Both the position numbers and the translations under genes were made by a program. Shown one piece after another: positions 1 to 9,365 of a DNA stretch of 56,806 nucleotides. The DNA lies in NCBI GenBank assembly GCA_024698125.1, contig JAILRQ010000076.1, positions 1 through 56,806 of the forward strand, read 5' to 3'. Numbering within the stretch: the first letter of the stretch is position 1; every line of letters starts with the position of its first letter. Source of the stretch: Acholeplasmatales bacterium (GTDB lineage: Bacteria > Bacillota_I > Bacilli_A > Acholeplasmatales > Anaeroplasmataceae). A model generated the notes under the pieces. The model was given only the letters and a program-made list of their open reading frames with translations. It did no database searches and was not told the origin of the DNA.

Positions 1-3000
1 TTGGAATCTATCAAAGTTAGTACTTCCAATAATTCCTCCGGCAATTTCTGAACCATATACATTTCCGTAGTTAGTAACGTTTATGATATTACATAAACCA
101 TCACCCATAATACCACCGGCACATGAATATACTGTAATCCAGCTTGTTGAAGTAGCTGCTCCATTAGAATTTCCACTGAATGCTTCTACAAGTCCATAGT
201 TAATAGTGAAGATAATGTATTGATATGTTGCTCCACTTGCATATGCTGATGATGTTGTAGTAATTTCATTTCTTCCAACAATTCCTCCGGCAAAAATATA
301 TCCATTACCGCTCATATTAACATTTCTAATAGCTCCATCGTTAGCGCAGTTAATAATCATACCATAAGCGCCAGTTTGAAGACCTGTAATACCACCAAGG
401 ATACTATGAATATTAGATGATAAATCTGTTGAGCTTGAAACATCTCCAATATTAAATGAGTTTGAAATTGATGATAGATTTTGTGCTGTAATACCACCAA
501 TATATAGTCCCTTTGTAATATTGTAGCTTGATGAAGCACTAAGTGTAGAGCTATCAGCTATATCTGTAAACTTTAATGCTATAGCACCAGAATTGATTGC
601 ACTATCAATTGATCCAACTGTATCTACATCAAAGTCAGATGACATTGGGTCAGATGTTGCATAGAATGATGCTGCTTGTGCATTATTCTTATATGCGATA
701 CCAGAAATACATACAATTGCTGAAATAGTTGCTGATTGATTAAATGTAATATTTCCACCATTGTAAAGAGCTGTTGCTGTACTTCCAGTTGATACCTCTT
801 GTAGTAATCCAGAGATTACAACATTTCCACTAATCGCTTGAGTAATATTAAATGTTAAATCTCCTTCATTTCTTATATCCTCAGAAGTAACATAGTTACC
901 TGCAATTGCTCCCATATAAGTGATTGCAGAGCTAATTGCTGCAGATGTTTTAAATGTATAAGTTCTAAAGTTATAAACTGTTGTAGCCTCTACTAATCCT
1001 GAAGATGATGATGCTGTTGTACAAATTACAGCACCAAATGTAGGTACTAGTGATGCATTTACTGATGCGCTACCAAGATATGTCTTAGTATTTGATGTAC
1101 CAGAATAATAATATGCAAGATTATAGAATCCAGATACCTCTGAAATAAATTCGTTTGCACTTAAAATGTTTGCAACTCCAGCATAATATGTAATAGCACT
1201 ACTTACTGTTATTTCTCCACCATTTGTGAAAGAATCAGCATAGTATACATACTTAGAATGTGAGTTCTTTAGTGCTGATGCAGTAATTGTTCCAGATGAT
1301 GTTTGAATATTTGCATTTGTTACCCCTGCAAGATAAAGTGTTGTAGCACTTCCATCAATTGTAATTGATCCCTGGTTATGGAATGAAGTTACTTGCTTAG
1401 AAACTCCTAAATGATTTCCAATAACTCCAGCCACATATGCAGTAGCATATGTTCCAACATATTCAATTGATCCCTTGTTAGCAAGGTTTTCTGCAGTTTC
1501 TGTATATCCAGCTCCGATAACTCCTCCAACAGAGATATCAACTCCTGTTGAGTTATCTGGAGTAGTAATAGTCATTGTATTTAATGCTGTATCAACATTT
1601 CCATATGAAGTAATAATATATCCTACTACTCCTCCAATAGCGATTCCATCAACGAAATCAGATATTGTGTCTGTAGCGATAGAATCAATACTTCCACCAT
1701 CAATAGTTCCTGCTGTTGTTACATTAGTAATGCTTCCAGAACCACCAAGAATACCAGTAATTCCTCCACAATATACTCTTCCAGCATTTGTTAAATCGAT
1801 ATTTGCACTAACATTTACATTTGAAATAGTTGCTCCTTCAGCATATCCTGAAACAGCTCCTACTGCACGAATATTAGTTGTAGAATCAAGATTCTCTGTT
1901 GTAATTTCATCACTGAAATAGAAGTTAAGGTTTGATACAGTTCCTGTAAGATATGGGAATACTCCGTAGCACTCTACTCCTTCTGTAGTTACAGTATTAT
2001 AAACATAAGCGTTCATAATTGTAGGGCAGCTAGAATAAGTTCCGTCTACAAGTTTTGTTGTAGTTCTTGAAGAATCCTCAACTCCTGTAATAGTTGCTCC
2101 AATTGAACCATCATAAGCATAAGTTGATGATGGTACATATTGTAAATCTATATCATTTTCAATTTCATATGTAACTGCGCTTGATGCAAAGTATGAATTA
2201 CTATTCATAAGCTCATACATATAGATATAATTGAAAGCATCGTCGATTGCAAATGTCTTAGTGCTACTATCATATGCTAATCCTCTTTGGATTGGTGATG
2301 TAATAACACTCTTTAGGTTAGACTCCTGTGCAGTACCATAACTCTTGTATGTATACCAAGTTGAAGATGAGGATGCAACATCAGTTGTTAGATTATCTAC
2401 ACTTGAAGCATAGTTTGTACCAGTTACATGGTTTCTTGAACTAACATATGGTAGATAATATGTATTATACTTTGGAACCTCTGTAGAATCTCCATCATTA
2501 TATGTTAAATCTAATAATGTGTAGTTATAATAGTATAGATTTGATGCTGTTCCAGTATTTTCTGCTAAAATCTCATGCATTGAGACAACAGAACTAATAG
2601 TCATATTTACAACAATTGTATAAATTGTATATGAATCCTTATATGATCCAGCATTTACTGATACTGCTCCTGCTACAGTGTATGAACCTTCACAAGTAAT
2701 ACCTGCCTCATTTGTGATGGCATCATTTTGTACTGTTGAGTTTTCAAATGCTGTTGATTGAGTTACATAAGTGTACTCAATAGTTCCTGTATTATATCCA
2801 CATAGTGGTGCAACATATTCTAGGCTTGTAGCTGTTGAAGAACAGTTAATATTGATATTTACATCAACTAATCCTAGCTTTGTAATTGTTCCGCTATTTT
2901 GAGCGAACATTGCATAATAATTAATATTTGTATAATCAATTCCTGTTCCGTTAAAGTTCGAAATGTTAGCATCAGTTAGGTTTGCAAGCTTTAGATTTGA

Positions 3001-3462
3001 AATCTCAAATCCATTTCCATTAAATGTACCACTAAATGCTGTCTCTGTTCCTACAAGTAGGAATGGATAGTTGCTTGCCATTGATGAATAATCAATGTTA
3101 TTAACTAGCTCATAATTATATGCTAATAAAGATGTGTATACATTACAAATGTATGAGAAGCAATATAGCTCCTCTGCTGAAGAAATTGAAATGTATGAAG
3201 ATGCAGATGGTGTAGATGTTAAAGTTACAGTTGCTCCGCTTCTTGTTGTGAAGTCAGAAATGCTAACATATGTCTTATCAGACTCTGTAACCTCTGAGAT
3301 TTCATCTTGTGATGAAATATAGTGTGATGTGTTCTTTGAGAACTTATCACTATCGTCGCCACCTCCTACAAAACTAATGGCAAAAATCCCAATGATTAGC
3401 GCAATAGATACGCAAAGCATTGAGATAAGTATATGTAATTTTCTATTCTTATTTTTTACCAT
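1..3462 (-). CDS. Large secreted GLUG-like repeat surface protein (C-terminus beyond window)
   Basis: The minus-strand frame starting at the ATG at 3462 stays open to base 1, giving 1154 residues with no stop, so the C-terminus lies beyond the left edge. The start is preceded by AAGGATGTGA. Residues 1-10 are basic and about 11-33 are hydrophobic, ending in GGG, as in a signal peptide or membrane anchor. The rest is rich in Ser, Thr, Asn and Tyr. It has many irregular repeats of the type A/VGGI-x-G followed by 'nv-x-n-x-G-x-I', for example the GGIIGS copy at the left edge and several GGVIG/GGITG copies around residues 550-700. This pattern is characteristic of GLUG-type beta-helical adhesins. 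The gene is last in a four-gene operon with three SipW/TasA-like proteins, suggesting a shared cell-surface structure. No catalytic motif was seen, and the exact function (adhesin, matrix protein or carbohydrate binding) is unknown. Confidence 0.8.
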   Translation of the reverse strand, partial: MVKNKNRKLHILISMLCVSIALIIGIFAISFVGGGDDSDKFSKNTSHYISSQDEISEVTESDKTYVSISDFTTRSGATVTLTSTPSASSYISISSAEELYCFSYICNVYTSLLAYNYELVNNIDYSSMASNYPFLLVGTETAFSGTFNGNGFEISNLKLANLTDANISNFNGTGIDYTNINYYAMFAQNSGTITKLGLVDVNININCSSTATSLEYVAPLCGYNTGTIEYTYVTQSTAFENSTVQNDAITNEAGITCEGSYTVAGAVSVNAGSYKDSYTIYTIVVNMTISSVVSMHEILAENTGTASNLYYYNYTLLDLTYNDGDSTEVPKYNTYYLPYVSSRNHVTGTNYASSVDNLTTDVASSSSTWYTYKSYGTAQESNLKSVITSPIQRGLAYDSSTKTFAIDDAFNYIYMYELMNSNSYFASSAVTYEIENDIDLQYVPSSTYAYDGSIGATITGVEDSSRTTTKLVDGTYSSCPTIMNAYVYNTVTTEGVECYGVFPYLTGTVSNLNFYFSDEITTENLDSTTNIRAVGAVSGYAEGATISNVNVSANIDLTNAGRVYCGGITGILGGSGSITNVTTAGTIDGGSIDSIATDTISDFVDGIAIGGVVGYIITSYGNVDTALNTMTITTPDNSTGVDISVGGVIGAGYTETAENLANKGSIEYVGTYATAYVAGVIGNHLGVSKQVTSFHNQGSITIDGSATTLYLAGVTNANIQTSSGTITASALKNSHSKYVYYADSFTNGGEITVSSAITYYAGVANILSANEFISEVSGFYNLAYYYSGTSNTKTYLGSASVNASLVPTFGAVICTTASSSSGLVEATTVYNFRTYTFKTSAAISSAITYMGAIAGNYVTSEDIRNEGDLTFNITQAISGNVVISGLLQEVSTGSTATALYNGGNITFNQSATISAIVCISGIAYKNNAQAASFYATSDPMSSDFDVDTVGSIDSAINSGAIALKFTDIADSSTLSASSSYNITKGLYIGGITAQNLSSISNSFNIGDVSSSTDLSSNIHSILGGITGLQTGAYGMIINCANDGAIRNVNMSGNGYIFAGGIVGRNEITTTSSAYASGATYQYIIFTINYGLVEAFSGNSNGAATSTSWITVYSCAGGIMGDGLCNIINVTNYGNVYGSEIAGGIIGSTNFDRFQ

Positions 3463-3493
3463 ATTAATCACATCCTTATTCTTCAACAATTAA

Positions 3494-4219
3494 TTAATCT
3501 GCTAAAAACTCCCTGATATTAGAAATTCCCCAACGTGCTTCTGCACGGTTAGCCTGAATTATATCAACATTAAATGATAGCTCGGCCATTACATATTCAC
3601 GATATGATGTAGCTGTTGAATCAGATTCATAATAATAGCTTGAATCAATATCGAATGTTAGAGTATTTTCTGTTTCTGATGCAGCTATAGCAGTTCTATA
3701 GTAAATATATCCTGTAGTTACATCATATTTCCATTCGCTACCTACGTTATCAAATAGCTCTGCACTTGATACGATAGTTACGTTCTCAACTCTACCTGTA
3801 TTATAGATTCTATGTGAAATCCATGAGTTTCTAACCTGAACTCTTGCATATACCATAATAGTATTTGTAAATGAGAATTGGTAACCATATTGGTTAAGAT
3901 AGCTATATTCATCTGGATCTGATAGGTGTGAATCCTTATATGATGCATATCCAGTTATGCTTGCTGTTGATATTGTAGTAGGGGTATTTGTTCTTACCGC
4001 CTCATAAGTACCATCATCATTAACTGTATATTTCATATTTCCATCACTATCATATGATGTATAGTCTAGATAGTTGTATGATCCTAGCTCAATATTTGCT
4101 AGATCTACAGCTGTATCTGTTACTGAACGTGTAAAATAATATTCTGCAAATACAACTGCATTAACAGTAACAAGTAATGCAAATGTAACAATTAAGGCAA
4201 TAGTTAGCTTTCTTCTCAT
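3494..4219 (-). CDS. Secreted protein with SipW/TasA-like N-terminus (third of trio)
   Basis: This 241-residue protein has a basic start (MRRK) and a hydrophobic segment at about 5-24 ending in VVFAEYYF. A beta-rich, Tyr/Ser/Thr-rich body follows. The C-terminal stretch (ELSFNVDIIQA near residue 220) resembles the last strand of small extracellular proteins of the camelysin/TasA type. Its ATG lies 1 nt after the TAG of the upstream gene, and its ribosome binding site (GGAGGTAGC) is made of that gene's last codons, so the two are translationally coupled. Family assignment rests on the N-terminal pattern only. A fibre or matrix component is an inference from the neighbours. Confidence 0.7.
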   Translation of the reverse strand: MRRKLTIALIVTFALLVTVNAVVFAEYYFTRSVTDTAVDLANIELGSYNYLDYTSYDSDGNMKYTVNDDGTYEAVRTNTPTTISTASITGYASYKDSHLSDPDEYSYLNQYGYQFSFTNTIMVYARVQVRNSWISHRIYNTGRVENVTIVSSAELFDNVGSEWKYDVTTGYIYYRTAIAASETENTLTFDIDSSYYYESDSTATSYREYVMAELSFNVDIIQANRAEARWGISNIREFLAD

Positions 4220-4220
4220 A

Positions 4221-4832
4221 CTAAGCTACCTCCTTAATGGCAGTCATTGTTAATGTAAATCCATAGCTTTCGCTTAGGAAATCATTATTTGATGCCGTAG
4301 TTGGCTGATATCCATAAAGGTATAAGTAAATCTTTGCACTTTCTGCTGGTGCTAAAGATGAAATTGTATACTCATTTGTTAACTCATTTTCAGTAAAGTA
4401 AGTATCTAATGTCTCTACTGTTTCTTCTACTTCAAGCTCAGATCCTGTAATAATTCCTGCACAATATGGATCCCCATCAGCTGGAGTTGTTGCTGATACT
4501 ACATCAATATTTATATCGATGTTTACCTTACACTTGTTTGTATACTCAACTACAAGAACACATGTAGGGCTATATGTGAAGCAATATGCAGCATCTGGAT
4601 CATCTGGACCGAAGAAGGTTAAATTACCAGCATCAAATGTTTTACAGTTTGTTCCTGTATCAACTGTAGTAGTTTCGCTATCTACTGTATATGAGAATAC
4701 GATTCCACTTGTTGAAGCTTCTATTGATTGAGTTTGCTTTAGGTTTAAAAACCAGGCTGAAACGATACCAACGCTTAGAAACGCTAGTGCTAAAAATGAA
4801 GTTGCTATCGCAAGTATAGTACGCTTATTCAT
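4221..4832 (-). CDS. Secreted SipW/TasA-like protein (second of trio)
   Basis: This 203-residue protein has a hydrophobic N-terminus ending in SAWF, then a Gln/Ser/Thr linker and a strand-like segment (IVFSYTV). That layout matches SipW-dependent-type signal peptides (hydrophobic core, then AY/WF, then a strand). Cysteines near residues 63, 84, 90, 96 and 123 could form disulfides outside the cell. The C-terminus is a beta strand (GFTLTMTAI). It has a strong ribosome binding site (AGGAGGT). It lies 39 nt after the first trio member and runs directly into the third. No SipW peptidase is encoded in this window. Function is inferred from resemblance to camelysin/TasA-type proteins. Confidence 0.7.
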   Translation of the reverse strand: MNKRTILAIATSFLALAFLSVGIVSAWFLNLKQTQSIEASTSGIVFSYTVDSETTTVDTGTNCKTFDAGNLTFFGPDDPDAAYCFTYSPTCVLVVEYTNKCKVNIDINIDVVSATTPADGDPYCAGIITGSELEVEETVETLDTYFTENELTNEYTISSLAPAESAKIYLYLYGYQPTTASNNDFLSESYGFTLTMTAIKEVA

Positions 4833-4871
4833 TTATACCTCCTCCTTTCCTTTATAATCATAATCTCTAAA

Positions 4872-5603
4872 TTATCCTATAAAGACATTAAGTGCTGAAA
4901 TAGTTAGCACCTGATATACAAAGTAATTGTTACTTGCATATTCCTTATCTGCTTCAGTAGATGAGTCATAATCCTCATACTCTAATGCAAAGTAAGCATA
5001 TGAAGTACCTGACGCAAGTGATACACCATCACCAAAGATTAATGAATCCAAGTCATTTCCAGTAAGACCTGCAATGCTTGGTGCTCCTGTAACACTTGTA
5101 CCAAGATTATAGGTATTAAATGCATTCGCAATACCATAATCATCAACGATTGTTATAGCACCTGTTGTTTGGTTAATGTTATAAACAACAACATCATCAA
5201 TCTTTACTGTATAATCATCCTCAATGCTAAATAGTGATACTCCTTGGTACGTGATCTCCATTTCATCTAAATCAACTACAAGTCCATCATCACCGCTTAT
5301 AGCTGCTGATGAATAGCTTGAAGGCTCTGCATTAATTGTAGATGAAGATGCACATATAACCTTTAATCTAAAATAGAATGTATCTCCTGGCTCTATGTTA
5401 TCAAACGCTAGCTCATCTAGTTCTACCCAAGAGCCACTTTGATAGGTTTCAATTGTAACATCACAATCCTTACCCTCAACCTTAACATTTAAAACGCTAG
5501 CTGAGACCTGTGAGTTTGTTGTATACCAGGCAAATGTCATAAATACCATAAGCATAGAGGCTAAGCATAATGATACTATTGATAATATTAAATTTTTCTT
5601 CAT
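4872..5603 (-). CDS. Secreted SipW/TasA-like protein (first of trio)
   Basis: This 243-residue protein begins MKKN, has a hydrophobic segment at about 5-24, then FAWYTTN and strands of the form SASVLNVKV. 'FAWY/F-T-x-N' after the hydrophobic core is typical of small SipW-type secreted proteins in Firmicutes. The body is acidic and Ser/Thr/Asp-rich and ends with a hydrophobic strand (VLTISALNVF). The ribosome binding site is AGAGGGGAG, about 11 nt before the ATG. It is the first gene of the operon 5603-1 and has its own promoter (5749-5777) flanked by possible operators. A structural role at the cell surface is an inference. Confidence 0.7.
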   Translation of the reverse strand: MKKNLILSIVSLCLASMLMVFMTFAWYTTNSQVSASVLNVKVEGKDCDVTIETYQSGSWVELDELAFDNIEPGDTFYFRLKVICASSSTINAEPSSYSSAAISGDDGLVVDLDEMEITYQGVSLFSIEDDYTVKIDDVVVYNINQTTGAITIVDDYGIANAFNTYNLGTSVTGAPSIAGLTGNDLDSLIFGDGVSLASGTSYAYFALEYEDYDSSTEADKEYASNNYFVYQVLTISALNVFIG

Positions 5604-5704
5604 AATATCATGCTCCCCTCTGAGTATGAATTAATAACTCTTTTCTAGTTTCTTTTGTAATTCTACTAATATATTTCTTCTTATATTACAATCTAATAAA
5701 CTCA

Positions 5705-5720
5705 TTTGTCGTATGACAAA
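5705..5720. promoter_or_regulatory. Inverted repeat in the leader of the secreted-protein operon
   Basis: TTTGTC-GTAT-GACAAA is a perfect 6-bp dyad at about +22 to +37 from the predicted start. It has the form of a repressor operator and lacks a following T-run, so it is not a terminator. Confidence 0.4.
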
Positions 5721-5748
5721 AGAAAGATTTCAAATTTATCTCATTGTA

Positions 5749-5777
5749 ATTATACTCTCTTTTAAGAGAAAAAGCAA
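5749..5777 (-). promoter_or_regulatory. Promoter of the secreted-protein operon
   Basis: On the minus strand there is TTGCTT (5772-5777), a 17-nt spacer and a perfect TATAAT (5749-5754). Transcription should start near 5742, about 140 nt before the first ATG. The spacer itself contains the inverted repeat TCTCTT-TT-AAGAGA. Confidence 0.7.
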
Positions 5778-5781
5778 ACTT

Positions 5782-5796
5782 ATATAAACGATTTCA
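5782..5796. promoter_or_regulatory. Possible cre-like (CcpA) site
   Basis: The 15-mer ATATAAACGATTTCA matches WTGNAARCGNWWWCA at all but one position and lies just upstream of the -35 box of the secreted-protein operon. A match of this kind can occur by chance in AT-rich DNA. Confidence 0.3.
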
Positions 5797-5832
5797 AAAG
5801 CCTTTATATATAAATATATATAATTCAAAAAA

Positions 5833-5856
5833 GGGCGGTGGTCTTAACCACTGCCC
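5833..5856 (-). terminator. Intrinsic terminator after leuS
   Basis: A 10-bp stem (GGGCAGTGGT / ACCACCGCCC with one G-U pair) and a TAAG loop are followed on the minus strand by six Ts, seven bases after the leuS stop. Confidence 0.9.
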
Positions 5857-5863
5857 TAATTTA

Positions 5864-8272
5864 TTACTTTACAACGATATTTACAAGCTTCTTAGGTACT
5901 ACAATAACCTTTACGATGTTTAATCCATCAGTAAACTTCTTAACCTTTTCAGAAGCTAATGCCATAGCCTTAATATCATCAGCTGATGCGTCCTGTGCTA
6001 CCTCTAGGGTATCACGAAGCTTTCCGTTAACCTGAACAACTACATTAATTGTAGATGCTACAAGCTTAGCTGGATCATACTTTGGCCATGCCTCATATGC
6101 AATAGTATTTGTGTGTCCAAGCTTCTCCCAAAGCTCTTCGCACATATGTGGTGCTATTGGTGATAGCATCTTTACAAGTCCCTCTACATACTCTCTTGAA
6201 ATCTTAGGAGCCTTAGAAGCCTCATTTAAGAAAATCATTAATTGAGAGATTCCTGTATTGAAGCTTAGAGAATCATAATCCTCAGATACCTTCTTTACAG
6301 TTTGGTTATATAATAGCTCAAGCTCCTTAACTGGAGTATCTACCATTTTGCTCTTTGTATCCTCAGATACTGTGAAACGGTATACTCTATCAAGGAATCT
6401 ACGTGCTCCATCAAGTCCTGTCTCGCTCCATGGCTTTTCTGCCATAAGTGGTCCCATAAACATTTCGTATAAACGAAGTGTATCTGCTCCATACTCATTA
6501 ACTACATCATCTGGGTTAATTACGTTTCCACGAGACTTACTCATCTTTTCTCCGTTAGTTCCAAGAATCATTCCTTGGTGAACTAGCTTCTTGAATGGCT
6601 CTGCACAAGGTACAAGTCCCTTGTCATATAAATACTCATTCCAGAAACGAGAATATAATAGGTGTCCTACCGCATGCTCTGGTCCACCAACATATAGGTC
6701 TACTGGCATCCAGTGCTTTAATAGCTCTGGGTCTGCGAAGGCCTTATCATTTTGTGGATCAATATAACGTAGGAAATACCATGAAGATCCTGCTGAACCT
6801 GGCATTGTGTTAGTCTCACGCTTACCAACCTCACCAGTCTTTGGATTTGTATACTTCTTCCAATCCTCGGCATTTTCAAGTGGTGCTGTACCATTTACCT
6901 TTGGCTTGTAATCATCAAGCTCAGGTAATACAAGTGGAAGCTCATCATCAGGAAGAATCTCATCATGATCCTTGTAGTGAACTACAGGGATTGGCTCTCC
7001 CCAATATCTTTGACGTGCAAATATCCACTCACGAAGTCTATATGAAATCTTCTTCTTTCCAATTCCCTTCTCCTCAAGGAAGGCAATCATCTTATTGATT
7101 GCGTCCTCCTTATTAAGACCATCAAGGAATCCAGAATTAATATGAAGACCATCCTCCTCATATGCCTTCTCACTGATATCTCCACCCTCAAGTACTTGGA
7201 TAATATCTAGGTTAAACTTCTTAGCGAAGTCATAATCTCTTTGATCATGTGCAGGTACTGCCATAATAGCACCTGTACCATATGAAGCTAGAACATAGTC
7301 TGAAATGTAGATAGGAATTCTCTTATCATTAACAGGGTTAACTGCATAAGCTCCTGTCCATACTCCAGTCTTTTCCTTATTAAGCTCAGTACGCTCTAAA
7401 TCGCTCTTCTTACTACACTCAGCCTTGTATGCCTTAACAGCATCTCTTTGAGCATCTGTAGTGATTAAATCAACTAGCTCATGCTCTGGAGCAAGTACAC
7501 AGTATGTAGCTCCAAATAATGTATCACAGCGAGTTGTAAATACAGTGAAATTATAATCAGTATTATCTACCTTAAATGTAACGTGAGCTCCTACACTCTT
7601 ACCAATCCAGTTACGTTGCATTGCCTTAGTAGATTCAGGCCAATCAATGGTATCAAGTCCTGCAAGAAGCTTTTCTGCATAAGCAGGGATATCTAGTACC
7701 CATTGCTTCATATTACGACGTACAACAGGGAATCCTCCACGCTCTGACTTACCATCAATAACCTCATCATTTGCAAGTACTGTACCAAGCTCCTCACACC
7801 AGTTAACTGGCATATCAATTTGACGAGCTAGTCCATCCTTCCAAAGCTGCTTGAAGATCCATTGTGTCCACTTGTAGAACTTAGGGTCACAGGTAGATAC
7901 CTGCTTACTCCAATCAAATGAGAATCCAAGCATCTTTAATTGCTTTGTAAATGTATCTATATTTCTTAAGGTAAATCCCTCTGGGTGATTACCTGTATTA
8001 ATAGCATATTGCTCTGCTGGAAGACCAAATGAATCAAATCCCATTGGATGTAATACATTATATCCTTCCATTCTCTTCTTACGACATACGATATCAGTCG
8101 CAGTATATCCCTCTGGATGTCCTACATGTAGTCCTTGTCCTGATGGATATGGGAACATATCTAGGGCATAATATTTAGGCTTTGAAAAATCCCAAACATC
8201 AGTCTTAAATGTCTCATGCTCATCCCAATATTTTTGCCATTTACTTTCGATTTTCTTATGATCAAATTCCAT
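5864..8272 (-). CDS. leuS: Leucyl-tRNA synthetase
   Basis: This class I aminoacyl-tRNA synthetase charges tRNA-Leu with leucine in the cytoplasm. The protein is 802 residues, the normal bacterial length. The HIGH motif is HVGH at 49-52 inside [15 protein letters not shown], and KMSKS is at about residue 575. The CP1 editing domain is present, with TRCDTLFG near 250 and [15 protein letters not shown] near 330, so post-transfer proofreading should work. The start ATG follows TTGGAG. There is no room for a T-box leader: the 55 nt upstream separate it from the AEC permease gene. A TATAAT without a good -35 lies about 30 nt upstream. A strong terminator follows. Confidence 0.98.
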   Translation of the reverse strand: MEFDHKKIESKWQKYWDEHETFKTDVWDFSKPKYYALDMFPYPSGQGLHVGHPEGYTATDIVCRKKRMEGYNVLHPMGFDSFGLPAEQYAINTGNHPEGFTLRNIDTFTKQLKMLGFSFDWSKQVSTCDPKFYKWTQWIFKQLWKDGLARQIDMPVNWCEELGTVLANDEVIDGKSERGGFPVVRRNMKQWVLDIPAYAEKLLAGLDTIDWPESTKAMQRNWIGKSVGAHVTFKVDNTDYNFTVFTTRCDTLFGATYCVLAPEHELVDLITTDAQRDAVKAYKAECSKKSDLERTELNKEKTGVWTGAYAVNPVNDKRIPIYISDYVLASYGTGAIMAVPAHDQRDYDFAKKFNLDIIQVLEGGDISEKAYEEDGLHINSGFLDGLNKEDAINKMIAFLEEKGIGKKKISYRLREWIFARQRYWGEPIPVVHYKDHDEILPDDELPLVLPELDDYKPKVNGTAPLENAEDWKKYTNPKTGEVGKRETNTMPGSAGSSWYFLRYIDPQNDKAFADPELLKHWMPVDLYVGGPEHAVGHLLYSRFWNEYLYDKGLVPCAEPFKKLVHQGMILGTNGEKMSKSRGNVINPDDVVNEYGADTLRLYEMFMGPLMAEKPWSETGLDGARRFLDRVYRFTVSEDTKSKMVDTPVKELELLYNQTVKKVSEDYDSLSFNTGISQLMIFLNEASKAPKISREYVEGLVKMLSPIAPHMCEELWEKLGHTNTIAYEAWPKYDPAKLVASTINVVVQVNGKLRDTLEVAQDASADDIKAMALASEKVKKFTDGLNIVKVIVVPKKLVNIVVK

Positions 8273-8327
8273 ATATTTTCAACTCCAATTTCCAATCTAT
8301 TATATGATAACACATTTATAAATAATT

Positions 8328-9284
8328 TTAAAGAATTAAAAGAACTAAAGGAACAGTTATAACAGATAATAATGTAGAGATTAATACTACATTAGCTGCA
8401 TACTCCTGCTCTGAACCTAGCATTTCTGCAAGGTTTAATAATACTGATGCACAAGGTGCACAGGCAAGGATTACAATAGATGCCCTCATTGAGTATGGTA
8501 GTGGTGTAAAATAAACTATTACATAGCACATAAGAGGGAATACTACAAGCTTTACTGCAGATACTATATAGGCATGGTAGTTTGTAAATACCTTTTTTAG
8601 TGATGTAGTACCAAGCCTTATACCAAGAACTATCATAGATACTGGGGTAGTCATTTTGGCAAGAAGCTCTATAGCATTATCAAATATAGGTCCAAAGTCT
8701 CCCATAGTATCCTCAAAATGTACATCAAAGCCATATAGTATTAAAGCTACTATAACTGATATAGTAGTAGGGTTTAGAATAATACCCTTAATGCTCATAT
8801 ATTCCTTCTTTCCTGTTACAGCATAGGCTCCAACAGTAAAGATTATTAGATTCATTGATAATACAAATAGTGATGAATATACTGCAGCCTCAGGATAATC
8901 TGGTAATAGGGCTGTTACTATAGGAAGTCCAAAGAATCCAACATTACCAAGAGCAGTACCTGCAAGGCCTACCTTCTTTAAATGATTTTCCTCTGGTCTT
9001 TTCCTATCTAAAATATAAGCCACAAGAAAAGCCGTACCAATCATAATAAGCTGTAGTCCTAGAGTGATTAGGGTAAATATTAGCATATTCTTAACCATCT
9101 CTTTGCTTCTCTCAACACCCTGGAAGGCATTTATAATCATGCATGGTGATAGCATATATAATAGAATTGTTGCGATTGATTTTGAATGCGCTGCATCTAC
9201 TCTTTTAAGCTTTGCCAGAATAAAGGCTGGGAAAGCGAATAATAAAACGATAAGTACATTAAATAATGTAGTTGTAAAGTTCAT
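8328..9284 (-). CDS. AEC (auxin efflux carrier) family permease
   Basis: This protein has about 318 residues and some ten hydrophobic segments. The first is FNVLIVLLFAFPAFILAKL and a conserved glycine/proline-rich segment (GNVGFFGLPIV) lies near residue 125. Together with the closing hydrophobic block these are typical of the bile/arsenite/riboflavin (BART) superfamily AEC transporters. Members carry organic acids such as malate or export amphipathic anions; the substrate here cannot be read from sequence. I chose the ATG at 9284, with GAGG 9 nt upstream, over an in-frame TTG at 9299 that abuts an AAGGAG. The gene may be co-transcribed with leuS, 55 nt downstream. Confidence 0.85.
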   Translation of the reverse strand: MNFTTTLFNVLIVLLFAFPAFILAKLKRVDAAHSKSIATILLYMLSPCMIINAFQGVERSKEMVKNMLIFTLITLGLQLIMIGTAFLVAYILDRKRPEENHLKKVGLAGTALGNVGFFGLPIVTALLPDYPEAAVYSSLFVLSMNLIIFTVGAYAVTGKKEYMSIKGIILNPTTISVIVALILYGFDVHFEDTMGDFGPIFDNAIELLAKMTTPVSMIVLGIRLGTTSLKKVFTNYHAYIVSAVKLVVFPLMCYVIVYFTPLPYSMRASIVILACAPCASVLLNLAEMLGSEQEYAANVVLISTLLSVITVPLVLLIL

Positions 9285-9334
9285 AATTAAATACCTCAAC
9301 TCCTTAATTATATAACTTTATTAGAGTAAAAAAA

Positions 9335-9354
9335 GAATGTAATTGCTTACATCC
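9335..9354 (-). terminator. Intrinsic terminator after the MscS gene
   Basis: The 8-bp stem GGATGTAA / TTACATTC (one G-U pair) has a 4-nt loop and is followed by seven Ts on the minus strand. Confidence 0.85.
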
Positions 9355-9365
9355 TTTATTTTTTA

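Noticed and set aside
1475-1921. A 148-residue open frame on the plus strand
   Set aside because: It lies opposite the continuous reading frame of the large surface protein and has low-complexity Pro/Ile/Thr content, as expected for a shadow of Gly-rich repeats.
8273-8327. Search for a T-box leader before leuS
   Set aside because: The gap is only 55 nt and shows no T-box or terminator structure.
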